A stretch of 64,000 bases of DNA from Nocardia australiensis (GCF_020733705.1 NZ_JAJFZM010000001.1:2914001-2978000); one strand, 5' to 3'; shown: positions 50,959 to 59,429, counted from the stretch's first letter. The notes: a model not told the origin generated them from the letters alone. Program-made: numbers and translations.

Positions 50959-51737
50959 CACACGTCGTCGAATCCGGTTCCGGGCCCACGCTGCTAATGC
51001 TGCACGGGATCGGCGGCAGCGCAGACAGTTTCGTGCCGCAGTTCGATGAACTGTCGTCGTCGCTGCGGCTACTCGCCTGGGACGCGCCGGGATACGGTCG
51101 CAGCGCGGACCCCGGACGTCCGTTCGACCTCGACGACTACGCCGACGCCGCTGCGGACGTGATCCGCGAGCACTGCGGCGAGGCGGGTGCCCACGTCCTC
51201 GGAATGTCATGGGGCGGGGTGGTCGCTACCCGCCTTGCGATGCGGCATCCCGACGTAGTGCGCAGCTTGCTGCTCGGCAGCTCCACCGTGGGATCGGGTG
51301 CCGACGAGCCGAGTGCCGCCCGGATGCGTTCTCGCGCTGCAACACTCGAGCAGCAGGGCGTGGAAGCCTTTGCCGCCGAACGTTCCCCGCGGCTGCTGTC
51401 CGGATCAGCGAGCGAGGTGCTCGTCGCCACGGCCACGCAGATCATGGCCGAGTCGATCCGGATGCCCGGCTACGGGTACGCCGCCGAGTCGATGGCGACC
51501 ACCGATCACACCGCCGATCTGCCGAAGATCGACATCCCCACGCTTGTCCTCAGCGGGGACGAGGACAGGGTGACCGGAGTTCCCGCGAGCCTCGTTCTCG
51601 CACAGGGAATTCCGGGTGCCGGGTTCGTTACCCTCCGCAGTGCCGGACACCTCGCGAACCAGGAGCGACCGAGGGCTTTCAATGCCTGGGTCGAATCCTT
51701 CATCCACATCTCCGAACGCCTGCGCAACCACGTCTAG
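50955..51737 (+). CDS. Alpha/beta hydrolase, meta-cleavage-product hydrolase-like
   Basis: 260 residues from the GTG at 50955 overlapping the dioxygenase stop (GTGA); the longer frame upstream is only a shadow of the dioxygenase. Oxyanion HGIGGSADSFVPQF, nucleophile S85 in GMSWGGVVATRLA, acid in VLSGDEDRVTG and base in SAGHLANQERP. Such C-C bond hydrolases split the ring-opened product; translational coupling to the dioxygenase supports this. Confidence 0.87.
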   Translation: MTHVVESGSGPTLLMLHGIGGSADSFVPQFDELSSSLRLLAWDAPGYGRSADPGRPFDLDDYADAAADVIREHCGEAGAHVLGMSWGGVVATRLAMRHPDVVRSLLLGSSTVGSGADEPSAARMRSRAATLEQQGVEAFAAERSPRLLSGSASEVLVATATQIMAESIRMPGYGYAAESMATTDHTADLPKIDIPTLVLSGDEDRVTGVPASLVLAQGIPGAGFVTLRSAGHLANQERPRAFNAWVESFIHISERLRNHV

Positions 51738-51751
51738 AGAAGGAGCACGAC

Positions 51752-52258
51752 ATGACACTCGAATACGGCACCGCCAACCTGAAGGAATTCACCGATTCGC
51801 TGATCCTCACCCGCGGCACCCGCCACGAAGACTGGGACACCCTGGGCTTCCAGGCCAAGGCCGGCGACCAGTTCAAGCGCGCCCAGATCCGCTACGTCGG
51901 CTCTGGTGCAACCGGTAACCACGACAACGACAACCGCACCATCTCGTCGCAGGGATTCACGTTCTCCAATATGCTGCTTCCCCCCGGTGCGGAGGGTCCC
52001 GAGCACACCCACCACGACGCCGAAGAAGCCTTCTTCGTGCTCGAGGGCGAGGTCGAGGTCGGTATCCACCGCGACGGACAGGTAGAGAAGCGCACTCTCG
52101 GCTACCGCGACATGATTGTCGTGCCCGCCGGAGTTCCCCGCAGCCTGAAGAACAACGGCACCACCAGTGCGCTGTTCTGCGTCATCATCGGCGCTCAGAA
52201 GCCGCAGATCCCGACGTACCCCGAGACCTCGGCAATGCACGGTGTGACGCGAGACTGA
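51752..52258 (+). CDS. Cupin-domain protein
   Basis: 168 residues from an ATG with AGAAGGAG upstream. The cupin motif 1 is GPEHTHHDAEEAFFVLEGEVEVG (His, His, Glu ligands) and motif 2 is MIVVPAGVPRSLKNNG, in which the usual His is replaced by Arg. A dioxygenase or isomerase role in the pathway is possible, but the missing motif-2 His weakens a metal-enzyme assignment. Confidence 0.8.
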   Translation: MTLEYGTANLKEFTDSLILTRGTRHEDWDTLGFQAKAGDQFKRAQIRYVGSGATGNHDNDNRTISSQGFTFSNMLLPPGAEGPEHTHHDAEEAFFVLEGEVEVGIHRDGQVEKRTLGYRDMIVVPAGVPRSLKNNGTTSALFCVIIGAQKPQIPTYPETSAMHGVTRD

Positions 52259-52363
52259 CGTTGCGTCTGGTTGGGACGTCGGCAGGCTACCTGGGGCGTC
52301 GCCATAGCCAGAACATTGTGCGGCTCGGTACCACCGATGCGAAGTTCGGCTTCAGGAGAGCTC

Positions 52364-52744
52364 GTGTTTGATCAAGAGAAACTGGAGGAATCGATGGTTG
52401 TACACGCAGGTGCATCCCCAATGCGGGTGCGTCAGATGCGGATCGAATCCTCGGGCGTCATCTCAGTATTGCTGGAACGAGCCGCAGTCGCCTCTTGGAC
52501 ACCGGGCGCGCACGTGGATATGCATCTTGGCAGTACCACTGTGCGGCAGTACCCGTTGTGCGGAGACCCCGAAGACAAAACGAGCTACCGGGTTGCGGTT
52601 TTGCACCAAACGACCGGACGTGGCGGGTCTCGGTATGTACACGAGAAGCTGCGGCCGGGTGACCTGGTGTCTGTTAGCCAGCCGCGCAACAACTTCGAGC
52701 TTCTGCCCGCACAGCGGTATGTATTCACAGCAGAGGTCGGCTGA
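52364..52744 (+). pseudogene. Truncated ferredoxin-type oxygenase reductase (VanB/phthalate dioxygenase reductase family)
   Basis: From the GTG at 52364 (VFDQEKLEESMVVHAG; AGGAGAG upstream) the protein follows the FMN domain of phthalate-dioxygenase-type reductases: WTPGAHVDMHLGSTTVRQYPLCG, YRVAVLHQTTGRGGSRYVHE, LRPGDLVSVSQPRNNFELLPAQRYVFTA. Family members continue GGIGITPIL with NAD and 2Fe-2S domains (total ~315 residues). Here it changes to EVG-stop after 126 residues. The break point at ~52733 abuts the SDR gene leader. Confidence 0.82.
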
Positions 52745-52792
52745 GCCGAGGAACCAATTGTTACCAGACGAGTCAAACGAGAGGGGCAGGTT

Positions 52793-53575
52793 GTGGACCT
52801 GCAACTGAAAGACCGCACGCACCTGGTGACCGGGGGCAGTTCCGGTGTCGGGCTGGCCACCGTGGCCTTGCTGCTCGAGGAGGGCGCCAACGTCATCACC
52901 TGCGCGCGCGACCGCAACCGGCTCGACGCCGTGATCGCAACGCTGCCCGGCAGCGAGCGGGTACACACCGGCTCTTGCGATGTGCGGGACCCTGTTGCGG
53001 TCGGCGCGCTGGTCGAGGCGGGTGTCGCACGGTTCGGCGCCCTCGATGGGTTGGTTAACAACGCAGGTAAGTCCCGTATGGTCCCGCGTGGCGAGGCAAC
53101 TCTCGACGACTGGCGCGACGAACTGGACCTCAAGTTCTCCAGCGTCCTCAATACCGTTGACGCCGCACTGCCCCTGCTGCGCAAGTCTGACGCCGCGTCC
53201 ATCGTCAACATCTCGGCGGTGTTGGCGCGCCAGCCTGAGCCGAGGCTGGTCACCACCAGTGCGGCCCGCGCCGGGTTGCTCAACCTCAGCAAGTCGTTGT
53301 CGCTCGAGCTCGCCGGCGACGGTATCCGCGTCAACTCGGTGTCGCTCGGACTGGTCGATACCGGTCAGTGGCGGCGCCGCTACGAGGAGTCCGGCACCGA
53401 TGCGTCCTTCGAAGATTGGGAGTCGGAGATCGCCAAGGACCGTGGCATCGGTCTCGGTCGGTTCGGCCGAGCCGATGAGGTGGCCGCCATGATCGTGACC
53501 CTGCTGTCCCCCCGCTCGTCGTACGTGACGGGTACCAGCATCGACGTCTGCGGAGGCGTCGCCCGCTATGTCTGA
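52793..53575 (+). CDS. Short-chain dehydrogenase/reductase with substituted active site
   Basis: 260 residues from a GTG. The cofactor motif TGGSSGVGLATVALLLEEGA and NNAG are intact. At the active site, S141 is present but the usual Tyr and Lys are T155 and R159 (LVTTSAARAGLLNLSKSL). Similar substitutions occur in some actinobacterial SDR branches, so it may be a real noncanonical enzyme or a structural subunit. It overlaps the ThDP enzyme's upstream frame and is in the same operon; a role in oxidising a hydroxy acid such as mandelate-type substrate is conjecture. Confidence 0.82.
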   Translation: MDLQLKDRTHLVTGGSSGVGLATVALLLEEGANVITCARDRNRLDAVIATLPGSERVHTGSCDVRDPVAVGALVEAGVARFGALDGLVNNAGKSRMVPRGEATLDDWRDELDLKFSSVLNTVDAALPLLRKSDAASIVNISAVLARQPEPRLVTTSAARAGLLNLSKSLSLELAGDGIRVNSVSLGLVDTGQWRRRYEESGTDASFEDWESEIAKDRGIGLGRFGRADEVAAMIVTLLSPRSSYVTGTSIDVCGGVARYV

Positions 53576-53585
53576 GAGGAACACC

Positions 53586-55217
53586 ATGTCTGTTGGCAAC
53601 GGCGGTGACCTGCTGGTGCAGGTGCTGCGGGAGGCCGGCGTCGACACCGTCTTCGGAATCGTCAGCGTCCACAACCAGCCGCTTGTCGAGGCGGTAAGCA
53701 AGCAGTTGCGGTTCGTGCCCGTGCGGCACGAGGCCACCGCGGTCAGCGCCGCGGACGGATATGCCCGGGCCACGGGGGGCTTGGGCTGCGCCCTCACGAG
53801 CACCGGGACCGGAGCCGGTAACGCCGCGGGGTCGCTGATCGAATCCCTCAGCGCGGGAACGTCGGTGCTGCACGTGACGGGCAACGTCGAGAGCCGCTAC
53901 CTGGGATCGGGTCGCGGATTCATCCACGAGACCAAGGACCAGCTCGGCATGCTGACGGCAACGTCGAAGCACGCCGCCACCATCCTCGACACCGACAGTG
54001 CGGGGAAGGTGTTGCGTGAGGGTATTGCCGCCGCGCTCGCTGCACCCGGCGGTCCGTCGAGTATCGAGTGGCCCATCGACCTCCAGTATGCAGAGCACGT
54101 CATCGACGTGGTCGAGCCAGTTGTCGAAACAGCGCGGACCGCCGACGCTGACGAACTCGCGGTCGCCGTAGCTCTGCTGCGCTCGGCGAAACGCCCAATG
54201 ATTTGGGCCGGCGGCGGTGTGGCACGCGCCGGAGCGGAACTGACCGCGCTGCTGGAGCGGTGGGGAATCCCGTTGCTCACCAGCAACTCCGGGCGTGGCG
54301 CGGTACCGGAGGATCACCCGCTGTGCATCGGCAACTACGGCAATACCCCCGCCGGGCGGGAACTCCTCCAGGACGCCGACCTGCTGCTGTCGCTGGGGAC
54401 GCACTTCCGGTCCAACGAGACCGGCGACTACGCGATGCCCATCCCTGCGGTGCACGTGCAGGTGGACCTCGACTCGGCGGCCATCGGACGCGTCTACCCG
54501 GCGCAGGCCGGGGTAACCGCCGATATTGCGACGTTCCTGCGGTCGCTGTCGGAGTTGGCGCCCGTCGACGCCGCGTGGACCGAACGCGCCCGCACCACCC
54601 GCGAACTCGTCCGCAGTAAGCAACGCGCCGGCCTCGGCGACCACGCTGTGCTGTGCGACGCCGTGCGCGCCGCATTCCCACACGATTCTGTAATTGCTCG
54701 TGATGTCACCATCGCGTCGAGTTCCTGGGGCAATCGGCTGCTACCGATGTTCGACCCCAAGTCCAATGTCTTCCCTCGCGGCGGCGGCATCGGACAGGGT
54801 TTGGGTATGGCGATCGGGTCCGCGTTGGCGGACGAGACCCGACCCACCCTGGCCCTGGTCGGAGACGGCGGCCTGGCCGTGCACTTCGGCGAGATCCTGA
54901 CCATGGCGCAAGAGAAGCCGTGGCTGGTACTGCTGGTATTCAACGACGGGGGCTACGGGGTATTGCGGAACATGCAGAAGGGCAGCGGCGCCGATACGTA
55001 CGGCGTCGACCTGGTCACCCCCGACTTCCCGTTGCTGGCACAGTCCATCGGCGTCCCGTACCTGCGGATCGGCGGTGCGGCCGAGGCACACGGTGTGCTC
55101 GCCGACGCTGTGTCGCGGCAGGCCCCGGTGATCGTCGAGGTCGACCTCGCCGCGTTCGGCGAGATGCCGGCTCCGTTCACACCGCCGGTGACAGTCCCCG
55201 GAAAGGAATCGAAATGA
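53586..55217 (+). CDS. ThDP-dependent decarboxylase (benzoylformate decarboxylase/acetolactate synthase-like)
   Basis: 543 residues from the ATG at 53586 with GAGAGGA upstream. The N-terminal PYR domain has E49 in PVRHEATAVSAADGYARATGG; the C-terminal ThDP domain has GGGIGQGLGMAIGSAL and GDGGLAVHFGEILTMAQEKPWLVLLVFNDGGYGVLRN (Mg2+/ThDP motif GDG-N-N-like). No FAD-binding features of true acetolactate synthases stand out. Non-oxidative decarboxylation of an aryl 2-oxo acid to an aldehyde, oxidised by the cluster aldehyde dehydrogenase, is a reasonable inference. Confidence 0.85.
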   Translation: MSVGNGGDLLVQVLREAGVDTVFGIVSVHNQPLVEAVSKQLRFVPVRHEATAVSAADGYARATGGLGCALTSTGTGAGNAAGSLIESLSAGTSVLHVTGNVESRYLGSGRGFIHETKDQLGMLTATSKHAATILDTDSAGKVLREGIAAALAAPGGPSSIEWPIDLQYAEHVIDVVEPVVETARTADADELAVAVALLRSAKRPMIWAGGGVARAGAELTALLERWGIPLLTSNSGRGAVPEDHPLCIGNYGNTPAGRELLQDADLLLSLGTHFRSNETGDYAMPIPAVHVQVDLDSAAIGRVYPAQAGVTADIATFLRSLSELAPVDAAWTERARTTRELVRSKQRAGLGDHAVLCDAVRAAFPHDSVIARDVTIASSSWGNRLLPMFDPKSNVFPRGGGIGQGLGMAIGSALADETRPTLALVGDGGLAVHFGEILTMAQEKPWLVLLVFNDGGYGVLRNMQKGSGADTYGVDLVTPDFPLLAQSIGVPYLRIGGAAEAHGVLADAVSRQAPVIVEVDLAAFGEMPAPFTPPVTVPGKESK

Positions 55218-56320
55218 CCACAGTTGGAGTGTGCGGCGGCGGCATCGGCGGGCTCGCCACGGCGATCGCCCTTCGGAAGTTCGGCCTCGACGTCACGGTC
55301 TACGAGCAGGCGAGGCAGTTCGCCCGCGTCGGCGCCGACATCAACCTCACACCCAATGCAGTCCGGGCGCTCGACGGACTGGGTGTCGGACCGGCGATCC
55401 GCGAATCCGCCGCCCGGCCGCAGTTCCGGATCAGCCGCACATGGGACACGGGAGCCGAGACGTCCCGGCTGCCGATGGGCGACAGCGCAGAACAGCAATA
55501 CGGTGCTCCGCAGTTGACCATGCACCGGGGCGATCTCATGACCGCGCTCGAGAACCGGCTGCCGTCGGGTGCCGTCGAAATGGACCGACGGGTCGGCAGC
55601 ATCGCGGACGGACGCATCGAGTTCACCGACGGCAGTGCGGCTTCGGCCGACGTGATCGTCGGCGCCGACGGCATCCACTCCGCGGTCCGCACGGCGCTCC
55701 TCGGACGGGACCAGCCGACGTTCACCGGCGTCGTCGCATTCCGTGCGGTCGTCCCCACCGAACGTGTCGGCGAGCTCCCCAACCTCGACTGCTTCACCAA
55801 GTGGTGGGGTCCGAACAGTTCGACGCAGATCGTGACGTTTCCCCTCAACCAGGGCAAGGACATCTTCGTCTTCGCTACCTGCGGCCAGGAGGAATGGACC
55901 GAGGAATCGTGGACCACACCCGGTTCCGTCACCGAACTGCGCGAGCTGTACCGCGACTTCCACCCCGAGGCGCGGGCCCTGCTGGACGCGTGCGACGACG
56001 TCCTGAAATCGGCGCTCTACGTTCGGGATCCGCTGGCGTCGTGGACCGACGGACGGTCGGTGCTCCTCGGCGACGCCGCACATCCGATGATGCCGTTCAT
56101 GGCGCAGGGCGCCGGCATGGCCATCGAAGATGCCGTCGTCCTGTCCCGCTGCCTGAGCCTGTTCGACGATCCCGCGGTCGCCCTGCAGACCTACCAGGAG
56201 ACACGACTGCAGCGGACCTCCCGCATCCAACGCGGCTCACGGTCCAACGAGTGGCTGAAGGTAGCGGGCAACGGCGACTGGGTGTACGAATACGACGCCT
56301 GGCACGTGCCGTTGGAATGA
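55214..56320 (+). CDS. FAD-dependent aromatic hydroxylase (salicylate/6-hydroxynicotinate-monooxygenase-like)
   Basis: 368 residues, start ATG overlapping the previous stop (ATGA). GVCGGGIGGLATAIALRKFGLDVTVYEQA is the FAD Rossmann motif, ADVIVGADGIHSAVRTALLG the DG motif and RSVLLGDAAHPMMPFMAQGAGMAIEDAVVLSRCL the GD motif. The protein is of the short salicylate-hydroxylase/NicC type that converts an aromatic acid to a diol by hydroxylation or hydroxylating decarboxylation, giving the catechol for the dioxygenase. Last gene of this operon. Confidence 0.88.
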   Translation: MTTVGVCGGGIGGLATAIALRKFGLDVTVYEQARQFARVGADINLTPNAVRALDGLGVGPAIRESAARPQFRISRTWDTGAETSRLPMGDSAEQQYGAPQLTMHRGDLMTALENRLPSGAVEMDRRVGSIADGRIEFTDGSAASADVIVGADGIHSAVRTALLGRDQPTFTGVVAFRAVVPTERVGELPNLDCFTKWWGPNSSTQIVTFPLNQGKDIFVFATCGQEEWTEESWTTPGSVTELRELYRDFHPEARALLDACDDVLKSALYVRDPLASWTDGRSVLLGDAAHPMMPFMAQGAGMAIEDAVVLSRCLSLFDDPAVALQTYQETRLQRTSRIQRGSRSNEWLKVAGNGDWVYEYDAWHVPLE

Positions 56321-56515
56321 ACGGAACCTGTTGTCCGACGCACGATTTCGCGGGTGAAGTGCCGACCCCCGCAACGATCGGACACCTCGGGCTGGGTCCG
56401 GCGTATCGAGGGAAGGTGGCAATTCTGATTGGTTAAACCCGGGCACCTTCCTATTGATTGAATCATTGAACATGTCGGTTGAATCGCATCGACCATTCGA
56501 AAGTGAGCATGCATC

Positions 56516-56896
56516 ATGTCCAACGTTTCTTTGACCAGTGTCTCTACGCAGCATCCATACAGTCCTGCAGTAGTCGCTGGAGACTTGATCTTCGTCTCAG
56601 GTGCGCTCTCTATCGATTCTGGCGGAGTTGCCGTCCCGGGTCGCATGGAGGCTCTTGATGCCGCGGTGGATCGAATGCTCGAGCGGCTCGCTGTTGTCGG
56701 TGGCGAACTCAATCAAGTGGTCAAGCTTACCTATTATGTAACCGACATCTCATTGCGGGAGGAGGCGAATCGTCAGTTTGAGAGGGTCTTCACAGAGTCC
56801 CGCCCGGCGCGCACCTTCCTTGAAGTCAGCAAGCTTCCTTATGAGGCAACGGTTGAGATCGACGCAATTGCGCTGTCGGGACGTGATAAGGGTTAG
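56516..56896 (+). CDS. RidA (YjgF/YER057c/UK114) family protein
   Basis: 126 residues. YSPAVVAGDLIFVSGALSIDSGGVAVPG, LDAAVDRMLERLAVVGGELNQVVKLTYYVTDISLREEANRQFERVF and RPARTFLEVSKLPYEATVEIDAIAL give the conserved RidA fold, including the Arg of the RPARTF motif that binds imines or enamines. In aromatic pathways relatives act as 2-aminomuconate deaminases. The lower GC content than in its neighbours suggests separate acquisition. Confidence 0.85.
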   Translation: MSNVSLTSVSTQHPYSPAVVAGDLIFVSGALSIDSGGVAVPGRMEALDAAVDRMLERLAVVGGELNQVVKLTYYVTDISLREEANRQFERVFTESRPARTFLEVSKLPYEATVEIDAIALSGRDKG

Positions 56897-56951
56897 CCAT
56901 GGTTGCATGATTGGGTTCACGCCGTTTTTGGTTGCGTAGCATTCGACGAGG

Positions 56952-57497
56952 ATGGAAATGGGAATCGGTAGAGAGCTGAATTTAGACGCCGTCGACGAGG
57001 CGGTGAATGATTGGGCGCGTGAACGGCCGGAACTCGACGTGTCCTCCATGGAAGTCTTTGGTCGGATGCATCGCTGTTATCTCCAGTATCAGGCGCTGCT
57101 CTCGTCATTGTTGGGTTCTTATGGATTAAATGTTGCCGCTTTCGATGTGCTTGCTGCGCTCCGCCGTTCCGGCGCTCCATATCAAATGACGGCTGGGCAA
57201 CTGGCAGAGACGGCTCTGCTCACGAGCGGTGGAATCACTCTACGTGTCGACAAGCTCGAGCAAGCTGGTCTGGTGAAGCGCGAGCGTGACAGTGATGACA
57301 GGCGCGTTGTATATGTGCATCTAACAGACGAGGGACTCCAACTCGTCAACCGCGTCGCCGATGACCATTTTGAGAATGGAAACGCGCTGCTTGCGGGCCT
57401 GAGCGTCGCAAAACGCAAGGATCTGGCTAAACTGCTTCGCGCACTTGAATCCTCGATCGTAGATGGCGGATCGGTCGACCAGGAAGAAACCGCTTAG
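56952..57497 (+). CDS. MarR-family regulator of the aromatic cluster (candidate)
   Basis: 181 residues. GRMHRCYLQYQALLSSLLGSYGLNVAAFDVLAALRRSGAPYQMTAGQLAETALLTSGGITLRVDKLEQAGLVKRERDSDDRRVVYVHLTDEGLQLVNRV is a complete MarR winged helix with recognition helix SGGITLRVDKLEQ and wing DSDDRR. It is the only regulator in the island and therefore the best candidate for the three ATCTTAGC-type operators. Codon use is less GC-rich than the genome average. ATG codons at 56952 and 56958 are both possible. Confidence 0.85.
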   Translation: MEMGIGRELNLDAVDEAVNDWARERPELDVSSMEVFGRMHRCYLQYQALLSSLLGSYGLNVAAFDVLAALRRSGAPYQMTAGQLAETALLTSGGITLRVDKLEQAGLVKRERDSDDRRVVYVHLTDEGLQLVNRVADDHFENGNALLAGLSVAKRKDLAKLLRALESSIVDGGSVDQEETA

Positions 57498-57506
57498 CGG
57501 TCAAAA

Positions 57507-57854
57507 GTGTGTGCTCACGGACACCGACTCGCAGCACGCCGTATGCCACCGCAATCCAGTGTGTGTTTTGATGAGGGGCACTCGCTGGACATGCTGCCCA
57601 GAGTTAAAGTCCGTGGGCATGCTCTTTGTGCGGACTGGGGGGATACCGAATTCTCCAAGACTCTCGACGCCGGTACCCGTGTCGTGCATGGCGAGGATGT
57701 CGATATCGCCGAGGTGCAACAAGAAATGCTGAAGTGGACTCCGGGACACAAGGATATGGCATTGAAAGCGGACCGAGCGGTCAGTGCAGCTCATAAGATC
57801 CTTGCGGCCTCGAGGCTCAGGAATCCGCTGAGTTCGAACACGTCTGACGTGTAG
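57507..57854 (+). pseudogene. C-terminal remnant of a Rieske oxygenase alpha subunit
   Basis: The useful part begins near 57560: VCFDEGHSLDMLPRVKVRGH, then TRVVHGEDVDIAEVQQEMLK and ADRAVSAAHKILAASR. The GEDVxIxExQQ...ALKxDxxxxxARxIL pattern is the end of VanA/PobA-type Rieske aromatic oxygenases. The Rieske centre and catalytic iron domain are missing. Together with the truncated reductase at 52364 it suggests a former two-component oxygenase. Confidence 0.6.
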
Positions 57855-57888
57855 CCCTGCACCCGACAATCCCATCGGGGGAGACGGG

Positions 57889-58362
57889 TCAGGGGTTGGG
57901 GTGGGTTCGTATCTTGACCATGGGGAGGGTGTCGACGGGTCGGCTGGTGGCTTGTTCGATGGTGGTGCGGAGTTTGTTCCATGCTTTGGGGTGGTGCTGG
58001 ATGTAGTGGGCGAGTGCGGTGGTGGATTCGTCGTCGGTCATCGGTGTGGCGGTCGCTGTGGTGGCGCGAGTGAATCCGGTGGAGATGCGCACCTGTGGGT
58101 TGGCTTGGATGTTGCGGTACCACTGTGCTGTGGTGCCGAATCCGGAGACGATGACGTACTCGTCCGGTTGGGGTTTGTCGACGACTTCGAGGACGACGAA
58201 TCGTTGTGCGCCGCTGTGGCGTCCGGTGTGTTCGAGCATCAGTAGCCGGGAGCCGAAGAGGAATCCGAGTCCGGCGCGGTAGATCCAGATCGGGGTGCGG
58301 ACCAGCCATCGGGTCTGCAACGCGCGGGCGCCGATCCGGGTTGCGAGGTTTGTGTTGGTCAT
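57889..58362 (-). CDS. Deazaflavin (F420)-dependent nitroreductase-family protein
   Basis: 157 residues. PIWIYRAGLGFLFGSRLLMLEHTGRHSGAQRFVVLEVV and VIVSGFGTTAQWYRNIQANPQVRI are the hallmarks of the Ddn-like F420-dependent oxidoreductases of mycolata (short split-barrel fold). Known members reduce quinones or nitroimidazoles. It follows a TetR regulator by 15 bp on the same strand and is probably controlled by it. Confidence 0.88.
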   Translation of the reverse strand: MTNTNLATRIGARALQTRWLVRTPIWIYRAGLGFLFGSRLLMLEHTGRHSGAQRFVVLEVVDKPQPDEYVIVSGFGTTAQWYRNIQANPQVRISTGFTRATTATATPMTDDESTTALAHYIQHHPKAWNKLRTTIEQATSRPVDTLPMVKIRTHPNP

Positions 58363-58377
58363 GTCGGTGCTCCTCGG

Positions 58378-59004
58378 TCAGTCGCCGTCGTGCTCGCCTT
58401 CTGGTGTATGGACATCGCAGTTCCCTTCGCTCGCAACGCTTTCGGTCAGCCCTGCCGCGCGCAGCAGCGGGCCGGTCACATCCACCGACCTCAGGGCGGG
58501 GTCGATCATTCGGTGCAGGATCAGTCCGTCGATAAGCGCCAGCACCACCGTCGCAGTGGCCTCCGGGTCGGCCACGACCTGCTGGTCGCGGAACCAATCC
58601 GTCAGCGCGGTCCTGACTTCCACGACGAATTGGCGCAGTTCGTCGCGCAGCCGTTCGTGCCGGGTGGCGGCCAGCATCATTTCGCTCATGGCGACGGTCG
58701 CCGGATCGGTTGCGGTGTAGGAGCCTATGGCGGTGAGGATCTGGGTCATCGCGGCCGGTCCCGACGCCGCGAATACCCCGGCCATCACGTTCGCGTATTC
58801 GGTGCGTGCCATCTGCAGGGACGCATCGATCAGTAGGTCGGTCACCGAGTGGAAGTGGTAGTGCACCAGCCCGGGGCGCAGTCCGGCGCGTTCGGCCACC
58901 ATTCGCGTGGTCACCGCGCCCCAGCCGAACTCGGCGATCGAGTCGGTCGCCGCCGCCATCAATCGCGCGCGAGTCTCTTCGCCCTGCTCAGCCGCCGTGA
59001 CCAT
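58378..59004 (-). CDS. TetR-family regulator
   Basis: 208 residues from the second of two adjacent ATG codons (59007/59004), with AGAGGA upstream. N-terminal helix-turn-helix: ARLMAAATDSIAEFGWGAVTTRMVAERAGLRPGLVHYHFHSVTDLLIDASL; the C-terminal domain is helical. Co-oriented with, and 15 bp before, the deazaflavin-dependent enzyme. Confidence 0.85.
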   Translation of the reverse strand: MVTAAEQGEETRARLMAAATDSIAEFGWGAVTTRMVAERAGLRPGLVHYHFHSVTDLLIDASLQMARTEYANVMAGVFAASGPAAMTQILTAIGSYTATDPATVAMSEMMLAATRHERLRDELRQFVVEVRTALTDWFRDQQVVADPEATATVVLALIDGLILHRMIDPALRSVDVTGPLLRAAGLTESVASEGNCDVHTPEGEHDGD

Positions 59005-59039
59005 CATGTTCCTCTCGTCGAGCGGATTGGACAATCGCC

Positions 59040-59055
59040 TTGGGCGTATGCCCAA
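59040..59055. promoter_or_regulatory. Candidate operator of the TetR/F420 unit
   Basis: TTGGGC-GTAT-GCCCAA begins 36 bp before the tetR start (minus strand), in the promoter position. Probably autoregulatory. Confidence 0.5.
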
Positions 59056-59288
59056 TCTAACACTCAATAGTGACACAATCCAGTCATCGGAGGTACGGAC
59101 CACGCGGTTCGTGACCTGTGGTCTGTTAATGAGTTCCCGCAACGGTGAGTGCGGCGGGGTGACCGGCGCGATCATCGCCGATCACCTTCGCCGGCAAACT
59201 TTTCGCAGGGGGGGTAGATGTGTCGTGATCTGGCAGATGTGCCAGGAATCGATGCAGGTCAGGATGCATTTCCGCTAGTCGGCTCCGG

Positions 59289-59312
59289 TGTGTGCGAGGG
59301 CTCTCGCACACA
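59289..59312 (-). terminator. Terminator hairpin of tRNA-Leu
   Basis: TGTGTGCGAG pairs perfectly with CTCGCACACA across a 4-nt loop, 36 bp downstream of the tRNA 3' end on its strand. Confidence 0.6.
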
Positions 59313-59347
59313 GTGTGCGGATTTGTGTCACGTATGACGGGAATCTG

Positions 59348-59429
59348 TGCGCGAGAGGGGACTTGAACCCCTACGTCCGTGGACACCAGAACCTAAATCT
59401 GGCGCGTCTGCCAATTTCGCCACTCGCGC
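59348..59429 (-). tRNA. tRNA-Leu (anticodon UAG)
   Basis: Read on the minus strand the acceptor stem pairs GCGCGAG with CTCGCGC and discriminator base A. The anticodon stem CCAGA/TCTGG encloses TTTAGGT, giving anticodon TAG (Leu, CUA codons). The T-arm has GGGGTTCAAGTCCCC; a variable stem GTCCACGGAC is the long arm of class II tRNAs. Length 82 nt; CCA is not encoded. Confidence 0.95.

Noticed and set aside
52463..53884. 473-codon minus-strand frame over the reductase remnant, SDR and ThDP gene
   Set aside because: Spans three real genes in antisense and carries no recognisable domain.
56321..56515. Coding-like stretch VPTPATIGHLGLGPAYRG after the FAD hydroxylase
   Set aside because: Short, without start or family, and continuous with a shadow frame of the upstream gene.
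57481..57501. ACCGC-TTA-GCGGT dyad at the end of the MarR gene, resembling the operator core GCGGT
   Set aside because: It contains the stop codon, lacks the ATCTTA half, and is likely a weak hairpin or chance match.
59348..59429. tRNA-Leu as an attachment site for the neighbouring island
   Set aside because: No copy of the tRNA 3' end was seen near the other side of the aromatic island and no integrase lies next to the tRNA.
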